Positions 1 to 9,902 of a stretch of 64,000 nt of DNA are shown here, one piece after another. A program made the position numbers and the translations under genes. The notes below the pieces were generated by a model. It made no database searches. It was not told the origin of the DNA and saw only the letters and a program-made list of their open reading frames with translations. Position 1 is the stretch's first letter, and each line of letters starts with the position of its first letter. The stretch comes from Enterobacter sichuanensis (GTDB taxonomy: Bacteria; Pseudomonadota; Gammaproteobacteria; Enterobacterales; Enterobacteriaceae): the NCBI RefSeq assembly GCF_002939185.1, contig NZ_POVL01000003.1, forward strand, positions 1-64,000, written 5' to 3'.

Positions 1-2
1 GT

Positions 3-29
3 AAAAAAGCGCCCTAAAGGCGCTTTTTT
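3..29 (+). terminator. Intrinsic terminator
   Basis: A GCGCC stem (9-13) pairs with GGCGC (19-23) around a five-base loop. It is flanked by an A-run on the left and a T-run on the right, so it could work in both directions. No gene inside the window reads into it. From the E. coli order it probably ends the lysV-end tRNA operon lying just outside the window; that part is inference. Confidence 0.65.
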
Positions 30-50
30 GCTTTCTGCGATATATACGAT

Positions 51-134
51 TCGAACCTGTTGCAGGTTCGAGCCGAACGTAGTGAGGCACAGGAGCCGTT
101 TTCGGCGACGGCCCGAAGGGCGAGCGGAAAACCG
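51..134. repeat. tRNA-flank palindromic repeat
   Basis: Two stem-loops lie side by side. A perfect 9-bp inverted repeat with a 3-base loop spans 51-71 (left arm TCGAACCTG). A larger imperfect stem at about 96-134 encloses a GCCC-gaa-GGGC hairpin at 111-121. The first resembles the T-arm of a tRNA in wording (TTCGAACC), but no tRNA cloverleaf can be built here. The rest up to 265 is AT-rich leader of the next gene with no other feature seen. Confidence 0.5.
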
Positions 135-265
135 TATTCCTTTAAAAATTATGCGTTTTTCTCGTCTGGCAGACGTCTTAATTAAATGAAGGATAAGATA
201 TAACATTTCGGTCTGGAAAAGACGCAAAAAAGGCAATATAAAATAACGATTTAGGTGAAAAAACA

Positions 266-928
266 ATGAAACTCAGCGAACGTGCCAGACGCTTTGCAAC
301 CCAGGCTCATCGTAAAGCCGGTCAAAAACGTAAGTTCACAGGCGAACCTTATATTGTCCACCCTGCATCCGTCGTCAAATTACTACAAAGCATAAATCCA
401 ACCGAAGAAATGATCGCAGCGGCATGGCTCCATGATGTCGTTGAGGATACGGGAGTTACACTGGAAACCATCGATTCGTTGTTCGGCGTGGAGGTCGGAC
501 AATATGTTGAAATGCTGACGGATGTCAGGCCCCGGCGAACGGGAGGCTCTCGTATTGACCGCAAGAATGCCAATCTCATTCACAGCGCGCGGGCAAATGC
601 CGGAGCACAAACGATAAAGTTATGCGATCTTATAGATAATGCAAGAGATGTTGTGGCGCGCGACCCGATTTTTGCCTGCGAATATATTTTAGAGATGAAA
701 AGGTTGCTCAGTGTCCTCACAGCCGGAGATCAAATCCTGTATGCACAAGCCCGCGCGCTATGCGATGAAGGACTTGCCCTGCTGTGTCAGCAGCAGGGAA
801 GCGATGCATGGTTCGTAGAGAGCTGGGCGCAGTATGAACAGCACACGCCACTCAGCTCGGTGACAACGTGGTCAGAAAAAGAATTGCCGGAATCGTTACC
901 GCAGCCAGTACCGTCTGAACAGAAATAA
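266..928 (+). CDS. HD-domain (p)ppGpp hydrolase-like protein
   Basis: A 220-residue stand-alone HD-superfamily protein resembling the hydrolase half of RelA/SpoT and the small alarmone hydrolase MESH1. Visible metal/catalytic positions are H32 (in VHPASV), H56-D57, E60-D61 (LHDVVEDT), and K118/D121/N125 in IKLCDLIDNARD, which has the D-x3-N spacing of SpoT hydrolases. No synthetase or TGS/ACT domain follows, so it would only degrade (p)ppGpp or a related nucleotide. The start is supported by an AGGTG ribosome-binding site about 8 bases upstream. It is convergent with the permease gene ending at 852; the two coding regions overlap by 77 bp. The substrate is inferred; another phosphate ester is possible. 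The gene is AT-richer than the backbone, suggesting acquisition. Confidence 0.75.
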   Translation: MKLSERARRFATQAHRKAGQKRKFTGEPYIVHPASVVKLLQSINPTEEMIAAAWLHDVVEDTGVTLETIDSLFGVEVGQYVEMLTDVRPRRTGGSRIDRKNANLIHSARANAGAQTIKLCDLIDNARDVVARDPIFACEYILEMKRLLSVLTAGDQILYAQARALCDEGLALLCQQQGSDAWFVESWAQYEQHTPLSSVTTWSEKELPESLPQPVPSEQK

Positions 929-1778
929 TGCCTGCTGAGAGGCGGTAATCTCCACCAAGCAGTTTGGACATGATGTAGGCAGAGGGAGTACAAGGAAGAG
1001 CGTTGAAGAGTACGACAGTTGCCAGTACAGGACCACTTATTCCTGACCATATACCAATGAGTAGTGTCACCAGAGGAACAAAAAGAAGCTTAACGATTGT
1101 CGACTGCAACACGGCACCGTGAGAAGCACGGGCCGCTTTCAGATCCAGCCCGGCACCTACAGCCAGTAGCCCCAGAGGCAGAGAAGCACCTCCCAGAATA
1201 TGCAAAATGTCGGATACAATCTGCGGTAAATGCAAACTCGCGACATTAAAAAGCAGCCCAGCAAGCACCGAAATTATGACAGGGTTACGTACCAGCGCCC
1301 TGATGATTTGTGCCTGCGCGGGTTTCGAACCCTGACCGTAATACATCAGTACAATAATGGATGCCACATTCAAAAGAGGAATCGCTACAGCGATACTAAT
1401 CGACGTGACTGCCAACCCGGTAGTGCCATAGGTTGCTGCCGCTGCCGCCACCCCAATATAGGTATTCGGCCGTAATGCTCCCTGAATGACAGAGGAAAAT
1501 ACAGGACCTGACTGTCTGCTTAATCCCCGCCAGATCCAAAGAGACAGAGCTGCCAGCAGCACTGCCCCAAGGATAGACCATGCGATAGGCTTGACCGGAA
1601 ATTCCCCCAGGTCAGCCGAGGCAACCTGGGAGAACATTAGCGCAGGGAACAGCCAAAAGTAATTGAGCTTCTCACAGGGCAACCAAAATTGCATATCAAT
1701 AAAATTGCGCGAGCGCAGCATATAGCCCAGGGCAATCAGAAACATGACAGGAATAAGAGCGAGCAGAGTCGTAATCAT
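852..1778 (-). CDS. AEC-family permease
   Basis: A 308-residue integral membrane protein of the auxin efflux carrier (AEC/Mem_trans) family, with about ten hydrophobic segments in the usual two-half arrangement. Pro- and Gly-containing breaks occur near LPLGLLAVGAGLDL and NALPCTPSAYIMSK, as in the family. Bacterial relatives carry malate, malonate or other carboxylates; the substrate here is unknown. It is the last gene of a three-gene cluster (pyruvate-kinase-like enzyme, TauE/SafE permease, AEC permease), starting 5 bp after the TauE stop. Its 3' end overlaps the convergent HD gene. The context suggests movement of a small acid made or used by the kinase-like enzyme; that is inference. Confidence 0.75.
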   Translation of the reverse strand: MITTLLALIPVMFLIALGYMLRSRNFIDMQFWLPCEKLNYFWLFPALMFSQVASADLGEFPVKPIAWSILGAVLLAALSLWIWRGLSRQSGPVFSSVIQGALRPNTYIGVAAAAATYGTTGLAVTSISIAVAIPLLNVASIIVLMYYGQGSKPAQAQIIRALVRNPVIISVLAGLLFNVASLHLPQIVSDILHILGGASLPLGLLAVGAGLDLKAARASHGAVLQSTIVKLLFVPLVTLLIGIWSGISGPVLATVVLFNALPCTPSAYIMSKLLGGDYRLSAGIISVQTVLAAVTIPAILFLTTLSPS

Positions 1779-1783
1779 GGTCG

Positions 1784-2518
1784 TCAGATATATCCCTTCG
1801 TTAGCACCAGAATACCATATACCGCAATAAAGGCTGTCAGCAGACCTTCATATACGGATGGGCTAGCGCGACGGAAAAGTACGTTCCCTACTCCCCAGTA
1901 AACAAATAGTGCAAATGGTGCGGCCATAAAGCCGGAGAGACTCAGAGAATGTGGTTTCAGGATAGTAAGCGTAAGCAATTGTATTATGCCAAACATCAGA
2001 TAATAGCGTGAGACTTCTGCGCGTATGGCTGTCTTTTCGTTTTGAATGGTTGAGGCATAGAGAGCCAATAATGCCCCACCCATATTTGCTACCCCATGCA
2101 AAGCCCCCATCACTAGCACATAAAGGCGCTGATATTTAATAAGCCTGGCACTGATAAACTGTCTAAAATTTGTACTCAATCTCACTACTGCAGAAAATAT
2201 GAGTACCAGACCAATAATGAAGTCAAAATTAAACTTTCCACCTGAAGTAATAATGACACTCAGAAAGATAATCACAGCAGCCGCACACAAGGCCATATTT
2301 AAAATTTCTTTCCTGTCTACACGCCATCCACGACCAGTATATAACTGAGTCAATGAAATCAGGACCGATGAAGGCAAAAGCAGGCCCAGGACAGACGAAA
2401 AATCATACCCTAGCAGGAGAAGTGCTGGTGTCCCAAAGACCAGAATACCCATGCCAAAGATAGATTGAACCACTGAAAACAGCATAATAACAGGCAAGAA
2501 GAGATATTCGTGTTCCAT
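1784..2518 (-). CDS. TauE/SafE-family permease
   Basis: A 244-residue membrane protein of the TauE/SafE (DUF81) family, with seven or eight hydrophobic segments and the Gly-rich first helix typical of it (IFGMGILVFGTPALLLLG). Relatives export sulfite, sulfoacetate or other small organic anions. Its ATG immediately follows the stop codon of the pyruvate-kinase-like gene with no intervening base, so the two are surely co-transcribed and probably translationally coupled. Two permease families in one three-gene cluster is unusual: one may import and the other export. The substrate cannot be read from the sequence. Confidence 0.78.
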   Translation of the reverse strand: MEHEYLFLPVIMLFSVVQSIFGMGILVFGTPALLLLGYDFSSVLGLLLPSSVLISLTQLYTGRGWRVDRKEILNMALCAAAVIIFLSVIITSGGKFNFDFIIGLVLIFSAVVRLSTNFRQFISARLIKYQRLYVLVMGALHGVANMGGALLALYASTIQNEKTAIRAEVSRYYLMFGIIQLLTLTILKPHSLSLSGFMAAPFALFVYWGVGNVLFRRASPSVYEGLLTAFIAVYGILVLTKGYI

Positions 2519-3946
2519 TTATGCCACCTCTGCTTCATTGCGTTTTATCAACTGATGCTGAAGCCAGGCTTTTACATTAAGAGTGTGAATTACATTTCCA
2601 TTAAGGCTATTACTGTCCTGTTGAGCAGAGATAATCACGACATAATCATCTTCAAGAAGATATCCACTATGGGTTAATTTTCTCAAAAGTTGATCTTCGC
2701 CCTGTAGTGATATTTCATCCTCGTTTTTAATATACACGCTGGTCACATTCGGAAGTAGATTCCAGCTACGTGTCAATTCTGGATGTGTTCCTATGGCTAA
2801 TACAGGCAATCCGGCATCAGACATAGCAGCAATGCGCACGGCGTAACCCGTACGGGAAAGGACGACCAGGCGAGTCAGCGGTAAAGCCTTTGCAAGCGCA
2901 CGAATGGTATGTCTGAGATCGCTGTCTGTTGGCTCTTTGACGGTATGATAAGGTGAGTGGCGCCCCGTAGCCGCGAGTGTCGCAATACGACTGATCCGAT
3001 CAACAGCCTCAACCGGATAGCGACCCACAGCCGTTTCACCGGAAAGCATAACAGCTGAAGCGCCATCCAATATAGCATTAGTGATATCGCTGACTTCCGC
3101 TTTTGTTGGTAAAGGATTTTCAATCATGCTGTGGAGCATTTCAGTCGCAACAATGGTGGGCTTACCTGCGCGAGCCGCTTCACGGAGGATTTTTTTCTGA
3201 TAAAGGGCCACATGATCAATGGATGTTTCAACGGCAAGATCGCCACGGTCAATCATAATCACATCTGCCGAATCTACAATTTCAGCAAGATGAGTAATCC
3301 CCCCACGGTTTTCTACTTTTGCCACGATACGCGGAACGGGTGCAGCAATCAGATCACGAATGGTTTCAATATGCTCCCGGCTTTCAACAAAACTGATTCC
3401 GATATAATCAACACCGATTGATTTAGCAAATTCAATCATTGCTCGATCTTTATCTGTTACCAAAGACTGCCCAAGGTCGATACCAGGAACATTTATTCCC
3501 TTACGACTCCTTAATTTGCCATCCATATCAGCCCGCAAATAAATATCTCTTCCCTGAATGTTGTCAACAACAAATGAAAGCGTTCCGTCATCTGCGAAAA
3601 CGCCGTCGCCGACGGATAATTTCTCATGAAGCCGATCAAATCCGACGGGAACTTTTTCTGTACCGTCATGGCGGGTATCTGTTGTCAGTATTATTGTATC
3701 GCCACTTTTGAACGAAGGTTCATGAGCCAACTGGAGTGTCCGAATTTTCCTTCCAGGAATATCCAGCAGTACAGGAACATCAGGAACGGTGTTACGCAGA
3801 AGCTTAACCGTTTCTGCATGCCATTCGGGGGTATTATGAGAACCATTTAATCGAGCAACGGACATGCCTGCTTTGCGTAATTTGAGTAACGTGTCAGTAT
3901 TGTCTGAAGCCGGGCCGATAGTAGCGATAACGCGTGAACCTGCCAT
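2519..3946 (-). CDS. Pyruvate kinase-like protein
   Basis: A 475-residue protein with the full A-B-A-C architecture of pyruvate kinase. Conserved sites are R32/N34/S36 (RLNGSHN), the catalytic K210 and metal ligand E212 (AKVENRGG), metal ligand D236 (DRGDLAVE) and T268 (VATEMLHSM), plus EVSDITNAILDGASAVMLSG. The B-domain lid lies at about 69-165. Deviations from housekeeping PykF/PykA are DIPGRKIRT for the usual D-x2-G-x-E/K-IRT, D233 where ARGDL is normal, and EML for QML. Catalysis is therefore plausible, but it looks like a divergent paralogue, perhaps with another phosphoenol substrate or altered control. AAGGAGTT precedes the ATG. It leads the operon with the two permeases and is AT-rich like them. 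Confidence 0.8.
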   Translation of the reverse strand: MAGSRVIATIGPASDNTDTLLKLRKAGMSVARLNGSHNTPEWHAETVKLLRNTVPDVPVLLDIPGRKIRTLQLAHEPSFKSGDTIILTTDTRHDGTEKVPVGFDRLHEKLSVGDGVFADDGTLSFVVDNIQGRDIYLRADMDGKLRSRKGINVPGIDLGQSLVTDKDRAMIEFAKSIGVDYIGISFVESREHIETIRDLIAAPVPRIVAKVENRGGITHLAEIVDSADVIMIDRGDLAVETSIDHVALYQKKILREAARAGKPTIVATEMLHSMIENPLPTKAEVSDITNAILDGASAVMLSGETAVGRYPVEAVDRISRIATLAATGRHSPYHTVKEPTDSDLRHTIRALAKALPLTRLVVLSRTGYAVRIAAMSDAGLPVLAIGTHPELTRSWNLLPNVTSVYIKNEDEISLQGEDQLLRKLTHSGYLLEDDYVVIISAQQDSNSLNGNVIHTLNVKAWLQHQLIKRNEAEVA

Positions 3947-4140
3947 AAATAACTCCTTGTATAAGAAAAGCTCTTTATGACAGTTTTATGACAATTCAGT
4001 TAATGATATTAAACTATTTAATATGCCTAATAATTATTACAGCAATTTTATGATGATCCGAACCTGTAATTTCAACATTTCCATAATTAGGGATTTCTTA
4101 TACATATTTTCAATAAGAAGATAAAAAGCGTTTTATCCCC
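3947..4140. other. AT-rich intergenic stretch
   Basis: About 190 bp of AT-rich DNA between the pyruvate-kinase-like gene and xapR. It must hold the promoter of the accessory operon (minus strand), but I cannot pick out a convincing -35/-10 pair. No gene or repeat is seen. Confidence 0.5.
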
Positions 4141-4908
4141 TCAGCCAGCCGTCAACGTCGCAATCAACGTCTTCACCGCAGGCGTCGCCTGCTTCTCGTC
4201 ATACACCACATACAAATCGGCCGGTATACGCTCCTTCATCAGCGGCGAAAACCCGGCCTGCTGGCAGACGCGATGTAAAAATGCCCAATCAGAATGCGCG
4301 GAAGGCATCGTGACAAAATACTCGTCCTGCAATGCTGAGAGCGCAATTGCTGATTCGCTCACCAGACGGTGATCTTCCGGCATCGCCACCAGAAAAGCGG
4401 CGTCATACAACCGCACGCTGGTTAACCCCGCGGTGGGTTCGGTTGCCATTCGCCAGATGCCCACGTCCAGCTCCCGCCGCTCAAGCTGCGCCATCTGCAT
4501 GACCGGGGATTTTTCACGAAACACGACATCTACATTCGGATGCGCTTTTAAAAAAGCGTGTATTACCGTGCGCACCTCGCTCCACATCGCAGTGCCGAAA
4601 ATCCCCGGCTCAATGCGCCCAGCCTCCCCCCGGCCTATTTGCTCGACGCGAGCCAACGCCAGGTTTGCGCTGGCGAGCAACCGGCGCGACTCTTCCATCA
4701 GCACTTTACCGGCATGTGTCAGGGCGACACTTCGCGAGTGGCGAATGAACAGTAACGTGCCCAGCTGGCTTTCCAGTTCTTTAATATGCAAGCTGAGCGG
4801 CGGCTGAGACATATTGAGACGGGCCGCAGCCCGTCCAAAATGTAGTTCCTCCGCCACGGCCAGAAAGTAGCGCAGCAACTTGAGATCGGTACGATAGACG
4901 CGTTCCAT
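4141..4908 (-). CDS. xapR: XapR-like LysR regulator, internally deleted
   Basis: A LysR-family regulator closely resembling E. coli XapR, the xanthosine-responsive activator of xapAB. The N-terminal winged HTH (residues 5-63) and most of the effector domain match. The chosen ATG gives 255 residues starting MERVYRTDLK and has AGGA upstream; longer readings would add an unrelated leader. XapR is about 294 residues. Here VCQQAGFSPLM (to residue 224) runs straight into KERIPADLYVVY, so about 39 residues are missing in frame near 4235-4242. The lost part includes the conserved LysR V-x2-G-x-G-I segment of the ligand domain, so effector response is probably lost. Its target genes are also gone, which fits a decaying locus. 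Confidence 0.8.
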   Translation of the reverse strand: MERVYRTDLKLLRYFLAVAEELHFGRAAARLNMSQPPLSLHIKELESQLGTLLFIRHSRSVALTHAGKVLMEESRRLLASANLALARVEQIGRGEAGRIEPGIFGTAMWSEVRTVIHAFLKAHPNVDVVFREKSPVMQMAQLERRELDVGIWRMATEPTAGLTSVRLYDAAFLVAMPEDHRLVSESAIALSALQDEYFVTMPSAHSDWAFLHRVCQQAGFSPLMKERIPADLYVVYDEKQATPAVKTLIATLTAG

Positions 4909-4945
4909 CAAAACATATCCTGGCGATAACATTGATGCGCCTGCC

Positions 4946-5161
4946 TTAAGGCCTTTCACCCTCCACAGGGGAAATTGAGTGCGCAACTGTACGCATCTCG
5001 CTATTTTTACAGGTATGGCGATAGTTAAAACTGAAATAAAACACCACCGCGAGCGCCAGCGCGTAGGTTGCAAACACCAGCCAGATCGTCTGCCACTCTT
5101 TCACCCCGTCCACCGAGAAATAATCTACGGTTATACCGCTCAATACCGAACCGACATACGC
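4946..5161 (-). pseudogene. xapB: xapB 3' remnant
   Basis: The minus strand reads YVGSVLSGITVDYFSVDG and then VKEWQTIWLVFATYALALAV, closely matching the last transmembrane helix and C-terminus of XapB, the xanthosine permease of the nucleoside:H+ symporter family. Only about 70 residues remain; the first ~350, and the whole of xapA expected beyond, are missing. Upstream of about 5161 the frame stays open for a few codons, but resemblance to XapB stops. The gene lies 37 bp upstream of xapR in the same orientation, the E. coli arrangement. No credible start or ribosome-binding site exists. Confidence 0.8.
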
Positions 5162-5194
5162 AATGTAACTCCCTGCCAGATATGGCAGTTTTCC

Positions 5195-5221
5195 TCAAGC
5201 TAATCCCGTCGGTGCCGATAC
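5195..5221 (+). promoter_or_regulatory. Sigma-28 (FliA) promoter
   Basis: A -35-like TCAAGCTA (5195-5202) is followed by exactly 11 bases and then GCCGATAC (5214-5221). The enterobacterial FliA consensus is TAAAGTTT-N11-GCCGATAA: 7/8 match in the -10 and 5/8 in the -35, with ideal spacing. The start codon of the FlxA-like gene lies 27 bp downstream. Confidence 0.68.
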
Positions 5222-5248
5222 CTCTGTTTTATAACGCGAGGAAAAAGT

Positions 5249-5587
5249 ATGACGACCATTCAGGCTTCAACCCAACCTATTCAGACCAGCGGCGGGAGCG
5301 GTACTTCCAGCAGTAACGATATCGCCGCGCAAATCAGCCGCATTCTCGATAAGATCAAAAAGCTGACTCAGCAGTTAAAAGAGCTGGCGAACAGCCCCGG
5401 CAGCACGGATGAGAAGAAAAAGCAGCAGGAACTGATTCAGACCCAGATCAAAGTGCTGCAGGCGCAGCTCGCCGCGCTGCAGCGCCAGCAGGCGGAAGAG
5501 GCGCAGAAGAAGCAGGATCAAAAGCTCGGCAAAGTGGAAGGTGTGAACAGTCCGTCAGACTCGCATCAGATCGATATCTACATCTAA
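5249..5587 (+). CDS. FlxA-like coiled-coil protein
   Basis: A 112-residue hydrophilic protein with a Ser/Gly/Thr-rich N-terminus (1-25), a long heptad-rich helical stretch (about 26-92) full of Gln, Lys, Glu and Leu, and an acidic/Ser tail. This composition fits the FlxA-like family (PF14282). It has no signal peptide. GAGGAAAAAG precedes the ATG, and a sigma-28-type promoter lies just upstream, so co-expression with late flagellar genes is likely, as for E. coli flxA. The biochemical role of the family is not known. It occupies the place of xapA/yfeN in E. coli and overlaps the convergent yfeR stop by 4 bp. Confidence 0.72.
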   Translation: MTTIQASTQPIQTSGGSGTSSSNDIAAQISRILDKIKKLTQQLKELANSPGSTDEKKKQQELIQTQIKVLQAQLAALQRQQAEEAQKKQDQKLGKVEGVNSPSDSHQIDIYI

Positions 5588-6519
5588 TCTTCTGATGCGT
5601 TAAACAGTGGGTCGCGTATGCGGGCCTCGGTTAATCGCTGTGCCTGGATACGCACCACTTCCCAGATGGCCTGGGCGGCACCCGAGAGGGAACGATTTTT
5701 TCGCCGGACCAGCATCAGCTTTCTCTCCACAACGGGCGTGAGTCGCTTCACGGCCAGCCGGCTTCCCTGCGGCAGGGGAAGCGCCAGAGCCGGCAACACG
5801 CTGATCCCGATTCCGGCTTCCACCATCGGAAACAGCGTCGCCGGGTGACCAATTTCCTGTACGATCGTTGCCGTTACGCCCTGATTCACCAGCGCGGAGT
5901 CAATCAACGGACGGCTGCCCGAGGCATAGTCCTGTAATACCAGATTTGCGCCCTGCAGGCGCTGCCAACTGACCTCCGGCAAGATTGCCAGCGGATCGTC
6001 GTCCCGACAGAGCAGTAAAAAAGGCTCTGAAAGCACGCTCTCACACGTCAGATCGCTCACCTGGCCGGGATCGATAACAATACCGAAATCCACATCTCCC
6101 TGGCGGATGCTTTCCAGCACCCACTGCTGCGGCCTGTCATGCAACACAAAATCGATATCCGGATAACGCTGGTTGCCCTCTGCGATACATTGCGGGATAA
6201 GGTGTGCAGAAATTGTCTGGCTGGCTGCGACCCGCACCGTACCCGAAAGCTGCTGCCCCAGTCTCCCGACGTCTCTGAGCGTGCTGTTCAGTTCATCCAG
6301 CAGCCGTTCGAGGCGCAAAGCCAGCTGTTGCCCCGCTTCGGTCAGGACAACCTCGCGCGTGGTACGGTCAAGCAGCCTCACGCCGGTCTGATTCTCCAGC
6401 TCTTTCACACTGTGGCTGACCGCCGACTGGCTCAGGCCAATCATCTCCCCTGCCCGACTAAAGCTGCGGGCATGCGCGACGGTAACGAAAATACGAAGCT
6501 GGCGTAAGGAGTAATTCAT
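5584..6519 (-). CDS. yfeR: LysR-family regulator YfeR
   Basis: A 311-residue LysR regulator with an N-terminal winged HTH (residues 3-60, [20 protein letters not shown]) and an intact effector domain including [12 protein letters not shown]. It matches E. coli YfeR almost throughout. The C-terminus extends slightly differently (DPLFNASED). It is divergent from yfeH across an 89-bp gap, the classical arrangement for a LysR protein controlling its neighbour. The effector is not known from the sequence; in Salmonella the family member has been linked to osmolarity. Confidence 0.9.
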   Translation of the reverse strand: MNYSLRQLRIFVTVAHARSFSRAGEMIGLSQSAVSHSVKELENQTGVRLLDRTTREVVLTEAGQQLALRLERLLDELNSTLRDVGRLGQQLSGTVRVAASQTISAHLIPQCIAEGNQRYPDIDFVLHDRPQQWVLESIRQGDVDFGIVIDPGQVSDLTCESVLSEPFLLLCRDDDPLAILPEVSWQRLQGANLVLQDYASGSRPLIDSALVNQGVTATIVQEIGHPATLFPMVEAGIGISVLPALALPLPQGSRLAVKRLTPVVERKLMLVRRKNRSLSGAAQAIWEVVRIQAQRLTEARIRDPLFNASED

Positions 6520-6608
6520 CTGTTTCGTTCATGAATGGATGCAATAAATCAATTTTATTTCTCAAATGGAAAAAAGCACAATAGCGACATCTGTTTTCAG
6601 GAGTCATT

Positions 6609-7604
6609 ATGAAACTATTTCGTATTATTGATCCGTTTACGCTTACCCTGGTTGTTACCGTATTACTGGCCTCTTTCTTTCCCGCTCGCGGGGGATTCGT
6701 CCCGTTCTTTGAAGGGCTAACCACGGCCGCCATCGCCCTGCTGTTCTTTATGCACGGGGCGAAACTCTCCCGCGAAGCCATTATCGCCGGCGGGAGCCAC
6801 TGGCGACTGCATCTGTGGGTGATGTGCAGCACCTTTATTCTTTTCCCGATTCTCGGCGTGCTGTTTGCCTGGTGGGCGCCGGTTAATGTCGACCCTGCGC
6901 TCTACACCGGTTTCCTGTATCTGTGTATTTTGCCGGCCACCGTGCAGTCCGCCATTGCGTTTACCTCTCTGGCGGGAGGGAACGTAGCGGCCGCCGTCTG
7001 CTCGGCATCGGCATCCAGTCTGCTGGGGATTTTCGTCTCCCCACTGCTGGTCGGCCTGCTGATGAACATGCACGGCGCGGAAGGTAACCTTGAGCAGGTG
7101 GGCAAAATCTGTCTGCAATTGCTGCTGCCGTTTGTGCTGGGCCATCTCTCCCGACCGTGGACCGGCGCGTTTGTGGCAAAGCACAAGAAATGGATTTCAA
7201 AAACCGATCAGTCGTCGATTCTGCTGGTGGTCTATTCCGCCTTCAGTGAAGCGGTCGTGAACGGGATCTGGCACAAGGTGGGCGCAGGCTCTCTGCTGTT
7301 TATCGTGGTGGTCAGCCTCATCCTGCTGGCGATTGTGATTGCCGTGAACGTCTTTGTGGCACGCAAGTGCGGATTCAACAAAGCGGATGAGATCACCATT
7401 GTCTTCTGCGGTTCGAAGAAGAGCCTGGCAAACGGTATCCCGATGGCCAACATTCTGTTCCCGACCTCGGTGATTGGGATGATGGTGCTACCGCTGATGA
7501 TTTTCCATCAGATCCAGCTGATGGTCTGCGCGGTGCTGGCGCGTCGCTATAAGCGCCAGACGGAAAAACTGGCGCAGGAAGAGACCCGCGCCGCGAAGGC
7601 TTAA
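6609..7604 (+). CDS. yfeH: Bile acid:Na+ symporter-family protein YfeH
   Basis: A 331-residue polytopic membrane protein of the SBF-like (YfeH) family with about nine or ten transmembrane segments. The unwound-helix motifs of the bile-acid/Na+ symporter fold are visible (CILPATVQSAIAFTSLAGGN and CGSKKSLANGIPMANILF). A charged cytosolic tail ends the protein. AGGAGTC precedes the ATG. The substrate is unknown. The 3' end overlaps the convergent ypeB by 4 bp. Confidence 0.88.
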   Translation: MKLFRIIDPFTLTLVVTVLLASFFPARGGFVPFFEGLTTAAIALLFFMHGAKLSREAIIAGGSHWRLHLWVMCSTFILFPILGVLFAWWAPVNVDPALYTGFLYLCILPATVQSAIAFTSLAGGNVAAAVCSASASSLLGIFVSPLLVGLLMNMHGAEGNLEQVGKICLQLLLPFVLGHLSRPWTGAFVAKHKKWISKTDQSSILLVVYSAFSEAVVNGIWHKVGAGSLLFIVVVSLILLAIVIAVNVFVARKCGFNKADEITIVFCGSKKSLANGIPMANILFPTSVIGMMVLPLMIFHQIQLMVCAVLARRYKRQTEKLAQEETRAAKA

Positions 7605-7816
7605 GGACGTTTCAGGGGCTGGACCAGCTGGGTCAGCCCCTCCGTTTTGATCAGTAACGTGATAGCCATCAGCTTGCCCAGTCGCCCGGCCGGGAATTCA
7701 TCCTTGCGGGCAAACCACAGGAGATACTCCTCCGGCAGGTCAATCAGCCTGCGGCCCTTATATTTACCGAACGGCATCTCCGTATTAGCGATCTCGACGA
7801 GCTGCTCTTTCTCCAC
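7601..7816 (-). CDS. ypeB: DUF3820 protein YpeB
   Basis: A 71-residue soluble protein with the short DUF3820 signature MPFGKYKGRRLIDLPEEYLLW, typical of YpeB. No catalytic residues are recognised. It starts 1 bp past the ligA stop codon in the same orientation, so it is the downstream gene of a ligA-ypeB unit. Function is unknown; the conserved pairing with the NAD+ ligase suggests a nucleic-acid link, which is inference. Confidence 0.85.
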   Translation of the reverse strand: MEKEQLVEIANTEMPFGKYKGRRLIDLPEEYLLWFARKDEFPAGRLGKLMAITLLIKTEGLTQLVQPLKRP

Positions 7817-7817
7817 C

Positions 7818-9842
<2,025 letters not shown>

Positions 9843-9849
9843 TCAATGA

Positions 9850-9873
9850 GAAAAAAACCCCGACATGCGGGGG
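9850..9873 (-). terminator. zipA terminator
   Basis: On the minus strand CCCCG-catgt-CGGGG is followed by a run of seven T. It sits 30 bp past the zipA stop and just before the ligA start, so it should uncouple the two genes at least in part. Confidence 0.75.
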
Positions 9874-9902
9874 TTGAGGAGGAGTTGAAGTAAACGCGAC
9901 GA

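Noticed and set aside
51-71. TTCGAACC wording suggesting a tRNA or att site
   Set aside because: No acceptor stem, anticodon or D-arm can be built, and no integrase gene lies in the window, so I kept it as a repeat only.
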